From NCBI GenBank assembly GCA_030374765.1, contig JARGXX010000093.1, positions 310,001 through 374,000 on the forward strand: a DNA stretch of 64,000 nt, written 5' to 3'. The translations under genes and the position numbers were made by a program. How positions within the stretch are numbered: position 1 is the first letter of the stretch; each line of letters opens with the position of its first letter. This document shows, piece after piece, positions 46,903 to 57,785 of the stretch. The notes below the pieces were generated by a model that saw only the letters and a list, made by a program, of their open reading frames with translations, was not told where the DNA came from and searched no databases. The stretch is from Agarophyton chilense. Taxonomy: Eukaryota > Rhodophyta > Florideophyceae > Gracilariales > Gracilariaceae.

Positions 46903-48297
46903 CTACCTCACAAATGTCACCGTCATCTGCGCCACTTCTCCGTTGGCCATCGTTGCAATCGTCAGCGGTCGGTTGACAGGAATGTCATCCCAATACGCCG
47001 GAATCGAATCCGACGAGCGGAAGATAAAGTACGGCGCAGACGATGCAGTATACACAAGCTCGTCGTCCACGAAAAACTCCACCTGATCCACCGGCGCACT
47101 CATCGTAGCCTCGATTCCCACGCGCTCATACTCACTTACATCCACCACAGAGTCGTGTTGCAACGCGCGACTGGTATTGTTATCCGCCCAGAGTAACAGC
47201 TGATCGAAAATTCCGTCGCCATACTGAGACATACGAGCATCGTTTATATCATCATTCTCGTCCACTTGTTGCAGCAGTGACGGAGAGGGTGATGCAGATG
47301 GTTCCAAATCTTGCACCGACACTGCGAGTGGCGCACCGGATCGTGCTCCACTGAGCGGCATGATCTGAATGTCGGCGCATTGATAATACTCTTCGGCAAA
47401 GTACTGTGTGCCGCCGCACGGTTTTTTGTTGCGTGTGACGCCGCCTCGAGCTCCTCCTTGCCCGGCACATTGCTGCCAGTCAGGACGGTCCGGACCATCA
47501 AAGTAGTCAAGCACTCCGGGCGGGTTGCAACGATTGGCAGTTACCCAGTACCATTGCAGCACACAATGTTCGCAGAAAACGTCCGGCGGCAGTTGGAACG
47601 TGGCATATTCCGGTGGGTAAGCGTCGTATCCAAGGGGCGAGTTAGGATTAGAACAAGGCAAATACCAACGTCCAGGATAGTTTCGATCGATTGGACCACA
47701 TGCCATGGACGTACCCGAGTCGCATGCCTCGTTTGGCGCACGGTACAATTGGACACAAGCACCGGACAGGAAACATTGCTTAGAGATATCTCCACCAGAA
47801 CATTTGGTAACATCACACAAATGAACCTCAATGAAGCCATTATGATGGGAAACAATGGAATGTCCAATGCCAATGGTATCTCCCTGACGGTATTGGGCAA
47901 CGATTTTGGCGTTGTTGTAGAATTTTCCACCCAACAAATGTTCCTGTTCTCCGTTCACCGTGTCTCCACACACGCCGGCACGAAAGGTGAAGTTGGGATC
48001 GTACGGATTGTATGGGTACCAGCCGCGAGATCCGGCTGCTTTCTCCTGCGATAGCTTACCGGCGCCCGGAGTATCGCTCTTTCTTCCGGCCGGGAAGTGA
48101 GGGTAATGATCTTTGGGTGCGTTGGAATCCAACGTGATTGGCACATATCGCGATTGTGGCAACGCGCCGCGCTGACGCGGAAGTACCATGATGCCATGCG
48201 AGTACACCACGGGCAGCACATACACCAACACACACGCGAAGACAACCAAACTGGGAGCACACATTGCAGAAAGGAACACAGAGAGCACCAACTGCAT
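46903..48297 (-). CDS. Secreted LPMO-like (chitin-binding type-4 / AA10-AA15-like) protein
   Basis: 464 codons. The frame is open 33 codons further, but that start is TTG; the ATG at 48297 opens a clear signal peptide (MQLVLSVFLSAM...VVYS). Cleavage before His34 exposes HGIMVLPRQRGAL, the N-terminal His needed for the copper histidine brace of lytic polysaccharide monooxygenases. A second His is likely in SIVSHHNGFIEVHLC. CVLQWYWVTANRCNPPG and YYQCADIQI match the end of LPMO_10-type catalytic domains. About 16 Cys suggest disulfides and an extracellular site. After an acidic, Ser/Pro linker (about 340-375) an Ig-like domain (RVGIEATMSAPVDQVEFFVD, ADGELV-type strand pattern) ends the protein. 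Role by family: oxidative cleavage of chitin, cellulose or related polysaccharides; substrate unknown here. One exon, no lesions. Confidence 0.85.
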   Translation of the reverse strand: MQLVLSVFLSAMCAPSLVVFACVLVYVLPVVYSHGIMVLPRQRGALPQSRYVPITLDSNAPKDHYPHFPAGRKSDTPGAGKLSQEKAAGSRGWYPYNPYDPNFTFRAGVCGDTVNGEQEHLLGGKFYNNAKIVAQYRQGDTIGIGHSIVSHHNGFIEVHLCDVTKCSGGDISKQCFLSGACVQLYRAPNEACDSGTSMACGPIDRNYPGRWYLPCSNPNSPLGYDAYPPEYATFQLPPDVFCEHCVLQWYWVTANRCNPPGVLDYFDGPDRPDWQQCAGQGGARGGVTRNKKPCGGTQYFAEEYYQCADIQIMPLSGARSGAPLAVSVQDLEPSASPSPSLLQQVDENDDINDARMSQYGDGIFDQLLLWADNNTSRALQHDSVVDVSEYERVGIEATMSAPVDQVEFFVDDELVYTASSAPYFIFRSSDSIPAYWDDIPVNRPLTIATMANGEVAQMTVTFVR

Positions 48298-50082
48298 CGA
48301 AGAGGTCCTCGCTGCGAAGTTGGCACGAACAAGCGCTTTAATAGCGACGCAATGGGCGCGGCGCGAGTGTGACAAGAAGGAGGCACAACGGGGCAAGCCG
48401 TGAAGCGCTTGTGGGGGGTGTCAACTGTCATAAGTGTCAGACTCGTCTCAGCAAGACAGCCGCCACGCACACACTTGATTCACATAAGTTTGCAGCGCCG
48501 GAGAAGCGGCGTGGAATCGGCAGCTACGTGCGCGAGTGTGTTGAATCTATCATTAAGAAGGTGGTGTATGTCAAATCGCCTTTGAGATGCGGTGCGAGCA
48601 CAAGCGCCGTGGCCACGTTGTGCAAAGCTACACGTGCCGCGCGCTGCGAACAGCGCAGACGGTGCCCACGTTGAGAGCGCGAGCGCATTAAACGTCCCCT
48701 CCCCCCCGGAAACTGATAGGTGCATGCATGCATGTATGGCGCACTGTCCATTGCAGACGAGCCTTCGCCCGCGATTTGGCGCGTTGTGGACGTCCAACGT
48801 GGCTGCCCGCAGCGCTTATTGCCAACGTCGCTCTCTCTCTTTCTCCATCTTTCCCTCATCCCACTCCACTTTGTTTCGCATTCTCCTTCCAACCCCCAAT
48901 GTTTGTCTTCAGTTCATATTTCAACCGTGTAAGCACATCCCACCGGCACATTTGCCCTTCTTTCCTCCATTCCGAATGGCGCGTTCGGTCCTTATCCACA
49001 ACAAACGCACACAAACTTCTTCTTGGTACCAACCGCTTGGTAAGTATCCTTCAACCAACAGAAACTCTCCTCTTGAACAACATGTGCGATAACAACCGCA
49101 TTGCCATCCAACCGTCGCCACATCATTTCGATCTTCACACCTCATGCTTCTTTGCCTCCCAAAATGATCTCATCTCATGTTATCATCATCACCACAGTCA
49201 CACCGATACCTACCTCCCCTCCAGCACTGCTGTGCTTTGCTTTCTCCCCACATTTGCGCCATCAAACATTCTCAATACAATCGACATCTATTCCAAGCAC
49301 AGCGCACCACGTATAGACCGCCTGCCACAGCCAATTTCTCATTCCTATTGGCTCTAATTCGTTCTCATCACAGCTTTACACCATTGTCTGGTACACATCC
49401 ATATTGGTCACGCCACCCTTCACGCCCGTGCTTACGCCAAGCCTGCGCATATTGGAAACACGTAAACACTCGTCAGATCACACGTAATGCAAATACCACT
49501 CCCGATTTCACATCAACCGTTCTCTAGTGTCTCTAGCTGAGCAACTTCATCGAACACATCAGAACAACCACAAAAAGTATGCGGCGTCGTCGCATTTTTG
49601 CCGCCACAGTATCACAGTCTGCAATCGCTACTGATTTCGGCATGGTCGCGCTTTGTTTTCCTCCTGCCATTTCACAGCGTACCAAAACGTGTTGCAGTCC
49701 TTTTTGACCATACACCCGACCTTGCAGAAAAAGCACTCCCATTACGTAAGTATCTTGCCACTGTATGTAGTTTTCGGGTGTGGCACGTGTTCCACTGATC
49801 CAAAATCGATTTAGCCGCCCAATCAACTTTGCAGCTGCCCTCAGGGCATCTCCACCTGCATACCGGTAAACATTTTAAAAACAACTGAGCAAATCCGCCG
49901 CATCTTTACTGGTCTTCTGTAGCTAGATCATAACTTTTATAGAGACTGGAGTGTTTTGGAAATTAAGTGTACAAAGTGCAATGAAAAATACTATGATGAT
50001 TTGTTTTATTTTTCTCTTTTTTTCACAAAAGGACATTTGATGTGCTATCCTCTAAAAGCAGAAGACGGAAATTGGTATAATC
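48298..50082. other. Pyrimidine-rich intergenic sequence
   Basis: It holds the 5' region of the LPMO-like gene. The plus strand from 48820 to 49500 is rich in C and T, which creates long but featureless ORFs (for example 48728-49357). A TGCATGCATGCATG microsatellite lies near 48720. At about 49870 AAAAACAACTGAGCAAATCC recurs, slightly altered, at about 55065, so the two regions may share an old repeat. Confidence 0.4.
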
Positions 50083-50947
50083 ATGTTCGCAATGCCGCAG
50101 AAACGCCGTCTTGTTCAGCGCATGTACAAGGCGAAGCATAAGCGTCGGATAGATGCCACATTCCGGGATATAGGATCAGATGGTGACACTACTGAACCAG
50201 GTATGAGAGGATGATTCAGGTAATACGCATAGAAAAGTGCATATTGAAAGCAGTTTTTTAGTTGCTTTTACTGTAGAGAAATGGTGGGCTTGCCTATTCT
50301 GCAATACAGTCCAAGTTTACTTATTTCTGGGGCAATTGCGACGTATGAATTCCGTTCATTGCTACATACACATTTATATACTGTGCAAGCAAGGTCTAAT
50401 GATATCATAGCCCTGTTTAGTGGAGCGCTTTAATGTAAAGGAGAAGTTGACGATAAAGGAGCTGTTGCTGTTTGCGCTAAAGTTCTTGGCCTAAATACTG
50501 CGATTCGTGGAAACACAACTCACAACTTGGCTGCCAAGGCAAAATCAACAGAAATGATTGCAAACATTCCGCAGATGGAAACTGGAAACGTGTTCTTTCT
50601 CGCTTGGAGCAGTGATGGACTCCGCAGTTTGTGTGGGAACATCAAGAGCTCTTTCTATTCACAGGTATTGTCAAAAGGCAACCTTTTTTGTTAATATGCG
50701 AGAGATGTACGCTTTCTGATCTTCGTTTCTTGTATGAAAGAGCTTAATATACCGATATCGAATTCATGTAACGCCTAATTCTTTTTACCAACCTCCTCCA
50801 AAACTGCATGGACGCCGTCGTCGCATTCCTACGTTTAGTTCATTCGATAAGGACATTTTCAAGATAGAGAGCGTATGTAGCTCTCGCTTATGCGCCCAAT
50901 CTCACATTTTCTGTGTTTTTTTTCAGGAGTCTGAGAGGTCCTGCTAA
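50083..50947 (+). CDS. Predicted five-exon gene, unknown protein (186 aa)
   Basis: Exons 50083-50200, 50277-50342, 50441-50664, 50741-50872 and 50927-50947; introns of 76, 98, 76 and 54 bp begin GTATGA, GTATGA, GTATTG and GTATGT and end in AG, the last after a T-rich tract. Joined phases stay open at all four junctions and give 561 nt ending in TAA. The protein starts basic (MFAMPQKRRLVQRMYKAKHK), contains EKWWACLFCNTVQVYLFLGQ across junction 1, a middle exon with NTAIRGNTTHNLAAKAK, and a basic PPPKLHGRRRRIPTF near the end. The ATG at 50092 is an alternative start. I recognise no domain. Very short introns fit a compact algal gene. The model is inferred from splice signals and phase only. Confidence 0.45.
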
Positions 50948-51537
50948 AACCACGTCACAAAGGATCCACAATTAGAAACGTGTATTCGGAGAATGCTGTA
51001 CAAGCTTGCGTGCAACAATGAAACCCTGACGATGGGACGAGACTAGCTTGAAGGTAGCGTAGCAGTTCAAGAGTCTCTGAGAGACAACTAGCAGTCAAAC
51101 AATGAGCCTCATAAAGTCACGAAACCCGCGGACTAGTTGAAAACAGCTGGAGGCTTTGAGGAGAGAGATCATTCTTTCCTCGATTTATTTGTTAGTATTA
51201 GCGTGCCTTAACAGTGTTTTTAGAAATGTCTCACGTGAGTGGTGATTTGTGTTTCAGACTTGCGTAGTGTCGTTGTTTGGCAAAGGGTGGCACTAGACTT
51301 TATGCGTCGTCATAAACTTTTTCACTTTACTAGAGTGGTTTGGATGATTCATATCTTAACGCTGTGTAATAAAGCTTCATACCAGCAATGCGTCTGCATC
51401 ATTTCTCACAAAATAATAGAACTTTATACCAGCGATCCATCTGCAGCTAGCAGATTGTAAAGTGATTACTATGCTCACTGACAGGAGGCACAGCATGGAA
51501 CGCCCCGCGCTCATAGGGTATTACGTACACCCGCATG
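50948..51537. other. Intergenic sequence
   Basis: AT-rich. It lies between the plus-strand predicted gene and the minus-strand cysteine-rich gene, which converge here, so it probably holds both 3' ends. No ORF of interest. Confidence 0.4.
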
Positions 51538-51867
51538 TCAGCAGAGGGGTACAGCGCCCCTACAACACTTCCCGTGATTGAACTTCCTGACCCTTGTCCT
51601 GCATCGCTCGGAATACTTGAACCTGAATCCAAACCCGCAAAAGTATCGGCATGAAGTACAGGCCACTCGCACCTCGCAATAGCTTCCCCAATCGCCAGGT
51701 TTGTAGTTATTTATGGCGGAGGTACATTCCTTATACAAGGGAGTGCAGCCAGTTGCCCCTTTGACAATGACATCCCCTTGCCTAACGGGTGGTGCTCCTG
51801 CCTCTGCGCAGAAATTTACGGCTGAGACTGCAAACAATAAAAAGAGAACAAAATTGATTACTGACAT
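51538..51867 (-). CDS. Small secreted cysteine-rich protein (109 aa)
   Basis: The ATG at 51867 opens MSVINFVLFLLFAVSAVNFC, a typical signal peptide, with likely cleavage near AEAGA. The mature part of about 85 residues has ten Cys (CTPLYKEC, YCEVRVACTSCRYFC, RCRTRV, KCC, final C), enough for five disulfides. It is basic near the C-terminus. The frame is open for 98 codons upstream, but that part shows no secretion signal. A good minus-strand TATA box lies about 225 bp upstream of the ATG. I know no family with this Cys spacing. A defence peptide or cell-wall protein would fit the build, but this is only inference. Confidence 0.55.
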   Translation of the reverse strand: MSVINFVLFLLFAVSAVNFCAEAGAPPVRQGDVIVKGATGCTPLYKECTSAINNYKPGDWGSYCEVRVACTSCRYFCGFGFRFKYSERCRTRVRKFNHGKCCRGAVPLC

Positions 51868-52086
51868 AGCTGAGACCAAGAGAGAAGCAATATCAGCCGG
51901 AAAGAGTGCTGTCAACTTGAGCAAAACGAATAAAACGGGTTCAGGAGTCGAAGAGATCAGATTCTGCCGGTCTCGAATCGATGCTTTGACGCGCCCGCTG
52001 TACTGGGAGTGTTCACTGAGAGACAAAGACTTGTAGAGGTGCTCGTGCAAGAAAGGTCCTAGAGCGATGAGGTCGCCCCGGGCGGG

Positions 52087-52094
52087 TTTATATA
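52087..52094 (-). promoter_or_regulatory. TATA box upstream of the cysteine-rich gene
   Basis: Minus strand CTATATAAACCC. Transcription from about 30 bp downstream would leave a leader near 190 bases before the ATG at 51867. It is the cleanest host-type TATA box seen in the window. Confidence 0.5.
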
Positions 52095-52167
52095 GAGATT
52101 CGCGATTTAGATAAAAGCCTTTCAAAGAAGTTTGAAGCGCAAACCACCCGAGAGATGCCAACTATTC

Positions 52168-53007
52168 GCTAACCAGCAAAGCAGAGACATTTAGAGACCT
52201 ATCTGTTAAAGCAACCGAGTATCTGCGAAAGTCGAATAAACATACAAAAGCACTTATTTTGGATGTCGAGTCATCTCAGATTTCGCCCACCTATGCAGAT
52301 CCATCAAGCACTGCAACTATTTGTGCTATCTCTCTAAAGGAATAGATAAACTTGAGCTCAAATTTCCCGACCTCAAGCGCAGCGCATCTAACGTAACGTA
52401 TGGGTTCTGAATTGAACGAAACCTTTTTTTCTAGTCGTTATTGCGTGATGATTTCTCCGCGTAAGGTTCGAGAATTCATCTCTTATTCTGCTAAGCATTG
52501 AAGAAAGATGTCGAGCTTGGCCCTCTGCGTAATGTACACCCATGGCAACCAATCTGTGATGTGGAGCAAAGGGCTTGGATTACGAATCTTAGGCAAGTTG
52601 TCGTTAAATGACAACTTGCCCAATGGTTCACAACCTTTACCGAACACATTGCTCACGTGGAATTCTTCTATTGCTCCAGGGGAAGACTTCCACTTGAGCA
52701 CGATATCTGCAGATTCTGCGTCGAGGTACAGACCATGAAAGCTGGAACGCCACGTTCATCTCACAATTCAAACGTACTCGTTCTCTTCCAGAAGAGTGTG
52801 CTTTGCTTGACATACATATGCAATAAGGAGGACAATACAGTGCTGATATTCGATATCTGCTTTTCAAGAAGTGCAGATATCAGCACACCCAGGTTGAGAA
52901 ACAATCCATGGAAAGTGTAAACGTTTACTGTGGCTGAAAGCTATTCAAAAACAATGGCCTGTCGTAGAATGCGCTGCTGGAAAAGAGCATGGGAAAACAG
53001 ACAGAAT
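52168..53007. other. Intergenic DNA with two inverted repeats
   Basis: A perfect hairpin at 52592-52620 (GGCAAGTTGTC, 7-base loop, GACAACTTGCC), and a compound inverted repeat around 52841-52887 (GTGCTGATAT / ATATCAGCAC with an inner GATATCTGC / GCAGATATC). No gene recognised; the ORFs here are short. Confidence 0.5.
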
Positions 53008-53395
53008 CTAAAGTACGATTGGATAAATTCTGTGATTATATGCATTGCTGTGAACGACTCTCACGAGCTCTCTGCGACAACGCAACATGAGTCCGTGGCC
53101 ACGTACGAAGTCCACAACAACAATCACGTCCACTATTCCGGTTCGAGTTGGAGCTGTTTGTCCCCTCGTGTCATTTAATGGTGTAAACTGCGTTCGGGTT
53201 TCAATTGGGCGATCGGCAAGTGCTGCAAATGCTGCGAGACTAAACGTTGGAATTTCCTCTCCAAAATTCTTCGTACCTGTGATCGCGGGCGACATGACGG
53301 TTTCGTTGGTTCTTTGGGAAGAACATAGCGTACATGATGCTCTCGTCACATTTTCCCAATGCATTGGATTTCTCATTTCAAGGGAGCATGTGTAG
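53008..53395. other. Overlapping ORFs of uncertain reality
   Basis: Plus strand 53087-53395 has an ATG and 102 codons (MSPWPRTKSTTTITSTIPV...FLISREHV). Minus strand 53376-53008 has an ATG and 122 codons (MRNPMHWENVTRASC...). Both look more protein-like than the local background, and either could be an exon. I recognise neither and cannot choose between them. Confidence 0.3.
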
Positions 53396-53399
53396 CGGA

Positions 53400-55420
53400 A
53401 GTTTTTGTATTTCTGTGAACTACAGGTTGACGGGTCAATATTGAGTGTCTTCTTGCAAGTACGGCTTGTCCTTGGAAGGTTCCAGCGATTATAATGTCGT
53501 TAGAACACAGTTTGCAAAGTAAAAGGTTTTTGAAATAATGGTAAACTTTTGACGAGATTTTACAGTTTCAGATACGGTGCTTTCCAGACAATCGGGCAAA
53601 ACGTATCGGTAAACATGTTCCGGGAACATTTTGAAATATAGGCAGGTCAAGTTCTTTCATAGCAATAATCTAAAAGCATTAACACATATATTGAATCTTG
53701 ATACATATATTTAATGTAGACCTAACCAAGAACAAAGTATGAAAAAGAGTTTTATATTAGATTAATTCAAGCTGACTAAAGAACCATTTGAAAATCGACA
53801 AACAGCCCAGAAACATAGAACAGTTGCCTTTTAACGAGCTCCCAGTTTGCGAAACAATAAGAAAACTAAAAAACAGCTAAACACAAGTACTGAGTTCTTT
53901 AAAGAGGCAAAACGGGATTCTATAGGTTCGTCTCTACCGTTGTCCACTAGTGTCTATATGACCGGAGCCACTGTTCGGTATTGATTATTTTTGCAGGGTA
54001 GTTCTGTTTTATACCAGCTCCAGAAAGATTTGTTAAAAGTGCAACAAATGTTTTTGTACCCAAAAAGGTTTTATGTGCTAATATAGAAATTAGTCTGTTA
54101 TTCAGTTAAATATATATTCCACGCACAAAAAAGTTCATAAAGCGTAGATTTTTTTGAAAATGTGATACGCAGTCTTTAATGCTTTGAAGTCAAAACATGA
54201 AATAAATCTGGTCAGAATAACAAAAAAATCAGCATGAAACATTTCAGATTCAGCTCATATGAGGCCAGTTGTCCACGTAGAGACTAACTAGCTACAACAA
54301 CTACATTTATGTATTTTAAGAAGTGTCAAAATGTGAAAATTGTCGTCTAAATATTCCGAGTTTACTGGCAACATGGGCGCCTAAAAAGCGACAAGTTTAG
54401 GCTTTCATACAGAAACCCCCTACAGAATCACTGTCCGACGTAAAAATCGTAGAAAAAAATTCAATTTTACTATCTACCTTTTGTAATGAAATATGCTTCA
54501 TAAGGCTAAAGTGCAATTCTTTTTGCACGTTCAAAATTTCACTTTATTCCAGGAAATGCGTGCATGTCGTATTTACCGCTTCTCCAAAATACATTTCTCT
54601 GCGGGAAAATATAGAACCGACAATACAAGAAGGACACTAGCTAGTAACAAACTTATTTCGGGAACAATAAGGTAGCAAAGAATACATCGAAAAAAACCGT
54701 GTATAAAAAACTCGCATGTTGAGATTTTCGAACTTTTTTGTATTCTGGATAAGAATATTTGTCTATCAAAAAAGCGGTAAAGTATTTATCAAGGGTTCAT
54801 CTTATGGGTAGTTAGTCTGTAATCAATTCACAGCAAACTTTTCTACTTCATTGAGAAAAATCTCCTCCTGAAAGATAAATAATAAAATGCGAAATGTATC
54901 GGTGCTGACAATTGTAAAAAGGAAAGGTTTTTCATATTCCAACCTGTGACGATAAATTTCGTTCTACTCATCTGTCTTTTGAACTTTTGAATCAACCAAT
55001 GAAACCTTGTAAAGGGAAATGTCTGTAAGGGACACTATTCACACGTAGGGAACCTGTTCTTCGAAAAACAACTGAGCCAATCCGGTGCATCATTGCCGGT
55101 TTCTTTTAGTTACAGTCCACAAATTTTGGAACAAAACAAGCAATGTTACGACGTCCAAGGTGCAAAGGTTCCCCCGATCACAGAATAATCCTGATCAAGT
55201 CAAAGCGCGTCATTTATCTGCAAATTAAATGTATTTCTACCTTGCCTGCTTTATGTTTCTGTTGTCCAAGTGACTTGTGTCCAATACGATGCAAACAAGA
55301 TCGCCAAAATACAACGAGAAAAAACATTTCTTTTAAGAATTCCGGCCAAACGTAATGGAGAATTTCCAACATATAGTGCAGAAGTGTGCTATTGTCGTAC
55401 AAACACCTCTGGCATATGTT
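53400..55420. other. AT-rich gene desert
   Basis: About 2 kb of AT-rich DNA with frequent stops in all frames. No gene, LTR or clear repeat seen. AAAAACAACTGAGCCAATCC near 55065 echoes 49870. Confidence 0.5.
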
Positions 55421-55435
55421 ACTGTCTTGTCTCGG

Positions 55436-55484
55436 GAGCGTAGTGACGCTCAACCGTAGGGAGCGTGTTGAAGCTCAACCTTAG
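55436..55484 (+). repeat. Two-copy 25 bp tandem repeat
   Basis: GGGAGCGTAGTGACGCTCAA+CCGTA is followed directly by GGGAGCGTGTTGAAGCTCAA+CCTTA. Each unit contains a small palindrome, AGCGT..TGA.GCT. Confidence 0.55.
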
Positions 55485-55642
55485 AAGGTAGACGTAGTAA
55501 ACCTCGATGGTAACAAGGCATCGTGAAAACCCGCAGGAGAAAACGGCGAGACAACTAGTCTATACCGTGTAGGTGAACGACGGTAGGCGTCGACGCGCGG
55601 GAAAGCCTGTGTGGTATTTGAGAAACAATGAACCAAAAGGTA

Positions 55643-55868
55643 TAGTTGTGACCCAAGTGGTGTCTGTCTTTATCAAATTAGGATGGAGGAGGTGCAGTTC
55701 CCTATATGCAGTGGACTGCACTCTTCAGATCACCCGGGAGGTGCCAGCAAGGCACGATCTCTGACCTAGTGTCAGGGACCTGGCCAGCATTGGCTACAGT
55801 GCCAGGTGGCCACTCCACTACTGTACTAAAATAAATATAATTACAATTACAATTACTAACAATTACTC
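55643..55868 (+). mobile_element. SINE-like retroelement with 12 bp target duplication
   Basis: Flanked on both sides by the perfect direct repeat AACCAAAAGGTA (55631-55642 and 55869-55880), the mark of target-primed insertion. The 226 bp insert has no ORF and ends in a simple A/T tail (AAAATAAATATAATTACAAT, then ATTAC repeats). Its start, TAGTTGTGACCCAAGTGG, resembles a Pol III A box; a B box is not clear. The intact duplication suggests a fairly recent insertion compared with its surroundings. Confidence 0.75.
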
Positions 55869-55880
55869 AACCAAAAGGTA

Positions 55881-56329
55881 CATGTCAACACTACACGTGG
55901 CTGACAACGCCTAGATTGTAGCTCGCCCGGAGCTGCATGGCCGATGATCCCTCGCATCCATCACCTACAAGGTCAGTGTAGTATATTGACAACCTCAAAA
56001 GTCAGACCCTCTGCCACTATACGACAGCTATCACGGTAATTATAACATGTGCGTCTAAGCAACTCTTCGAGACAATTTAATCGTGACATACACTACCTAT
56101 ATTTTGTATTACATAAAAACCAAATCTTTGTATTGCAAGGAGGACAAATGTTTTTTAGACACATCTCTTGTGCCGGGTTTTAAGATTCGCTATAGCTGCA
56201 GCCTCAAAATAGGTAGAATAGCGAAGGCCGAGCACGATCAGCTGGTGTAACACTTGTTTCCATACACAAAACACCGTCTGAAGAGCATGCATGGTACCTC
56301 GAGTTTCTAGCTGACACCATATCCACTTT
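55881..56329. other. Intergenic sequence
   Basis: No gene or repeat recognised between the SINE-like insert and the transposase/YqaJ pseudogene. Confidence 0.4.
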
Positions 56330-57785
56330 TTAGAACGCCTTTACAAAGGGCATCGCCCCCAGCGCATTATGAACTGCTTGTTCGTTTAGTGTTCTACTCA
56401 TCATGGCCTCTGTAGACTCTTTCGAGCTGAACCATCCCCGATGCAAGACGTCAGACCATTGATGTAGTGTCCTTTTCTCTTCAACGGTGCATCGCACAGT
56501 GGCCATCATGTGCAAAACAACCGAATTAGCCATCGAAAAGTGCCCAGCATTTGTCCCTGTTACCCCGAACTGGCGCAAGAAGAGCCAGTCAGGGCTTCGC
56601 TGATCCAGGGTTTGCACATTACAAACCTCAGTTTTCGGCCGTCCCCGATCTCCCGAGAAAATTGAAGTGTATGATCGCTGCTTAGTTTACCACTGAACAA
56701 AGATTTTTTCAAGTTTGTGTTCGATCGCGGCATAGCGACCAAGGTGTTCAAACTGCTCTGCAATGCCAGCGGTACAGTACAAAAAAACTTACCTACCTTG
56801 CAAAGTTCAGCTGTTTCACGCACCCTCACTGCTATTACCGAAATCTTGTTCTATCCTACTCCTCGAGCAGAATCGTTGGCATTCTTAGTGGGAAAGAACA
56901 CTTCTGGACCCACAATCGAGTCGTCGTCTATGACGTTCTGCCTGCGTCTGTCGAATCCAGCGAAAAATTCTTTTCGAGCATCTCTTTTGAAACCAGGGGA
57001 CTCTCCAGCTACTGTGCTCGGCACGCCGCGAGAAACACCAACGCCCTGAACTAACGAGTCTGCTACAGAAGACTGCCGTTAGGAATTTACAGCCGCAAAT
57101 TCTGTTGCTTGTGCAGCATGCCCGGACACCTCCAGTCCATCTCTTTCGTCTGATGTGATTTTCGCCTCTTCCTCTCAATCTCCTCGAAGTGGATTTAGGA
57201 AAGAATTGGCTACAAAGAAATGGAATCCCAAAATGTGGTCAGACATGAGAAAAACATAACCTAGGCCGTGTTCCACCAGTATCTCCATAAAACATTCCTT
57301 CCCATATTCTCGATCAGCTTTAACAATACACATTGTCAGAGTTTGCTGCCCACGTCCATCCATGAGGGATGCCACTTGTTTCCTGACAGATTTCAATTGC
57401 GATTATTTATGTCGCTGAAACCATATCGCAAGCACGATCCTAAAAAGAGCGTCCGCTACCGCATCCGCAGAGTCCTCCTCCCTGTCTGTCTTCCGAGAGC
57501 TTAACATTTTTACCTGGTTGTCGGTTGCTCTGGTGCCGAACAGATCACCATTCAACGTTTCCAAAAAGTGCAACTGCGTGAAGGAGATTTTGCCAGTTTC
57601 TCGGAAGTCCAGAGTCTCGAATTCAGTGAGATACCGCGTTTGATCTCTCTGTGCATTCCAACTGACAATTCCCTCACTCCTTCACTCCTCCTGCCGGTTG
57701 GAAAATAGGCCCAAAGCTTTGCCGAAATGATTCGGACAGATTTCATCGACAAAGAGATACTTTCTGCTTGTCCTAGAATAGACAT
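56330..57785 (-). pseudogene. Transposon-like pseudogene: DDE-like fragment followed by YqaJ-like nuclease fragment
   Basis: Minus strand, several frames. 57785-57552 and 57396-57175 give short conserved-looking pieces; ADREYGKECFMEILVEHGLG with PLRGD downstream resembles the ADRGYG...L...G...V segment of DDE transposases. About 57060-56640 is a linker. 56617-56330 gives QRSPDWLFLRQFGVTGTNAG, then STEAMMSRTLNEQAVHNALG and PFVKAF, the start of YqaJ-type (phage exonuclease-like) domains: RS.DW...R....T.T..G, then an AM..GT.NE segment. Here the GT of GTxNE is RT, so an important loop is altered. Stops and shifts separate the pieces. The family of the upstream part is uncertain. Confidence 0.45.

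Noticed and set aside
47311..48054. 247-codon ORF antisense to the LPMO-like gene
   Set aside because: It is a shadow of the LPMO frame: no signal, no domain, and the opposite strand has clear LPMO motifs.
49101..49527. ORFs in the CT-rich region after the LPMO gene
   Set aside because: Low-complexity Ser/Pro/His composition in several frames at once, with no start context or domain.
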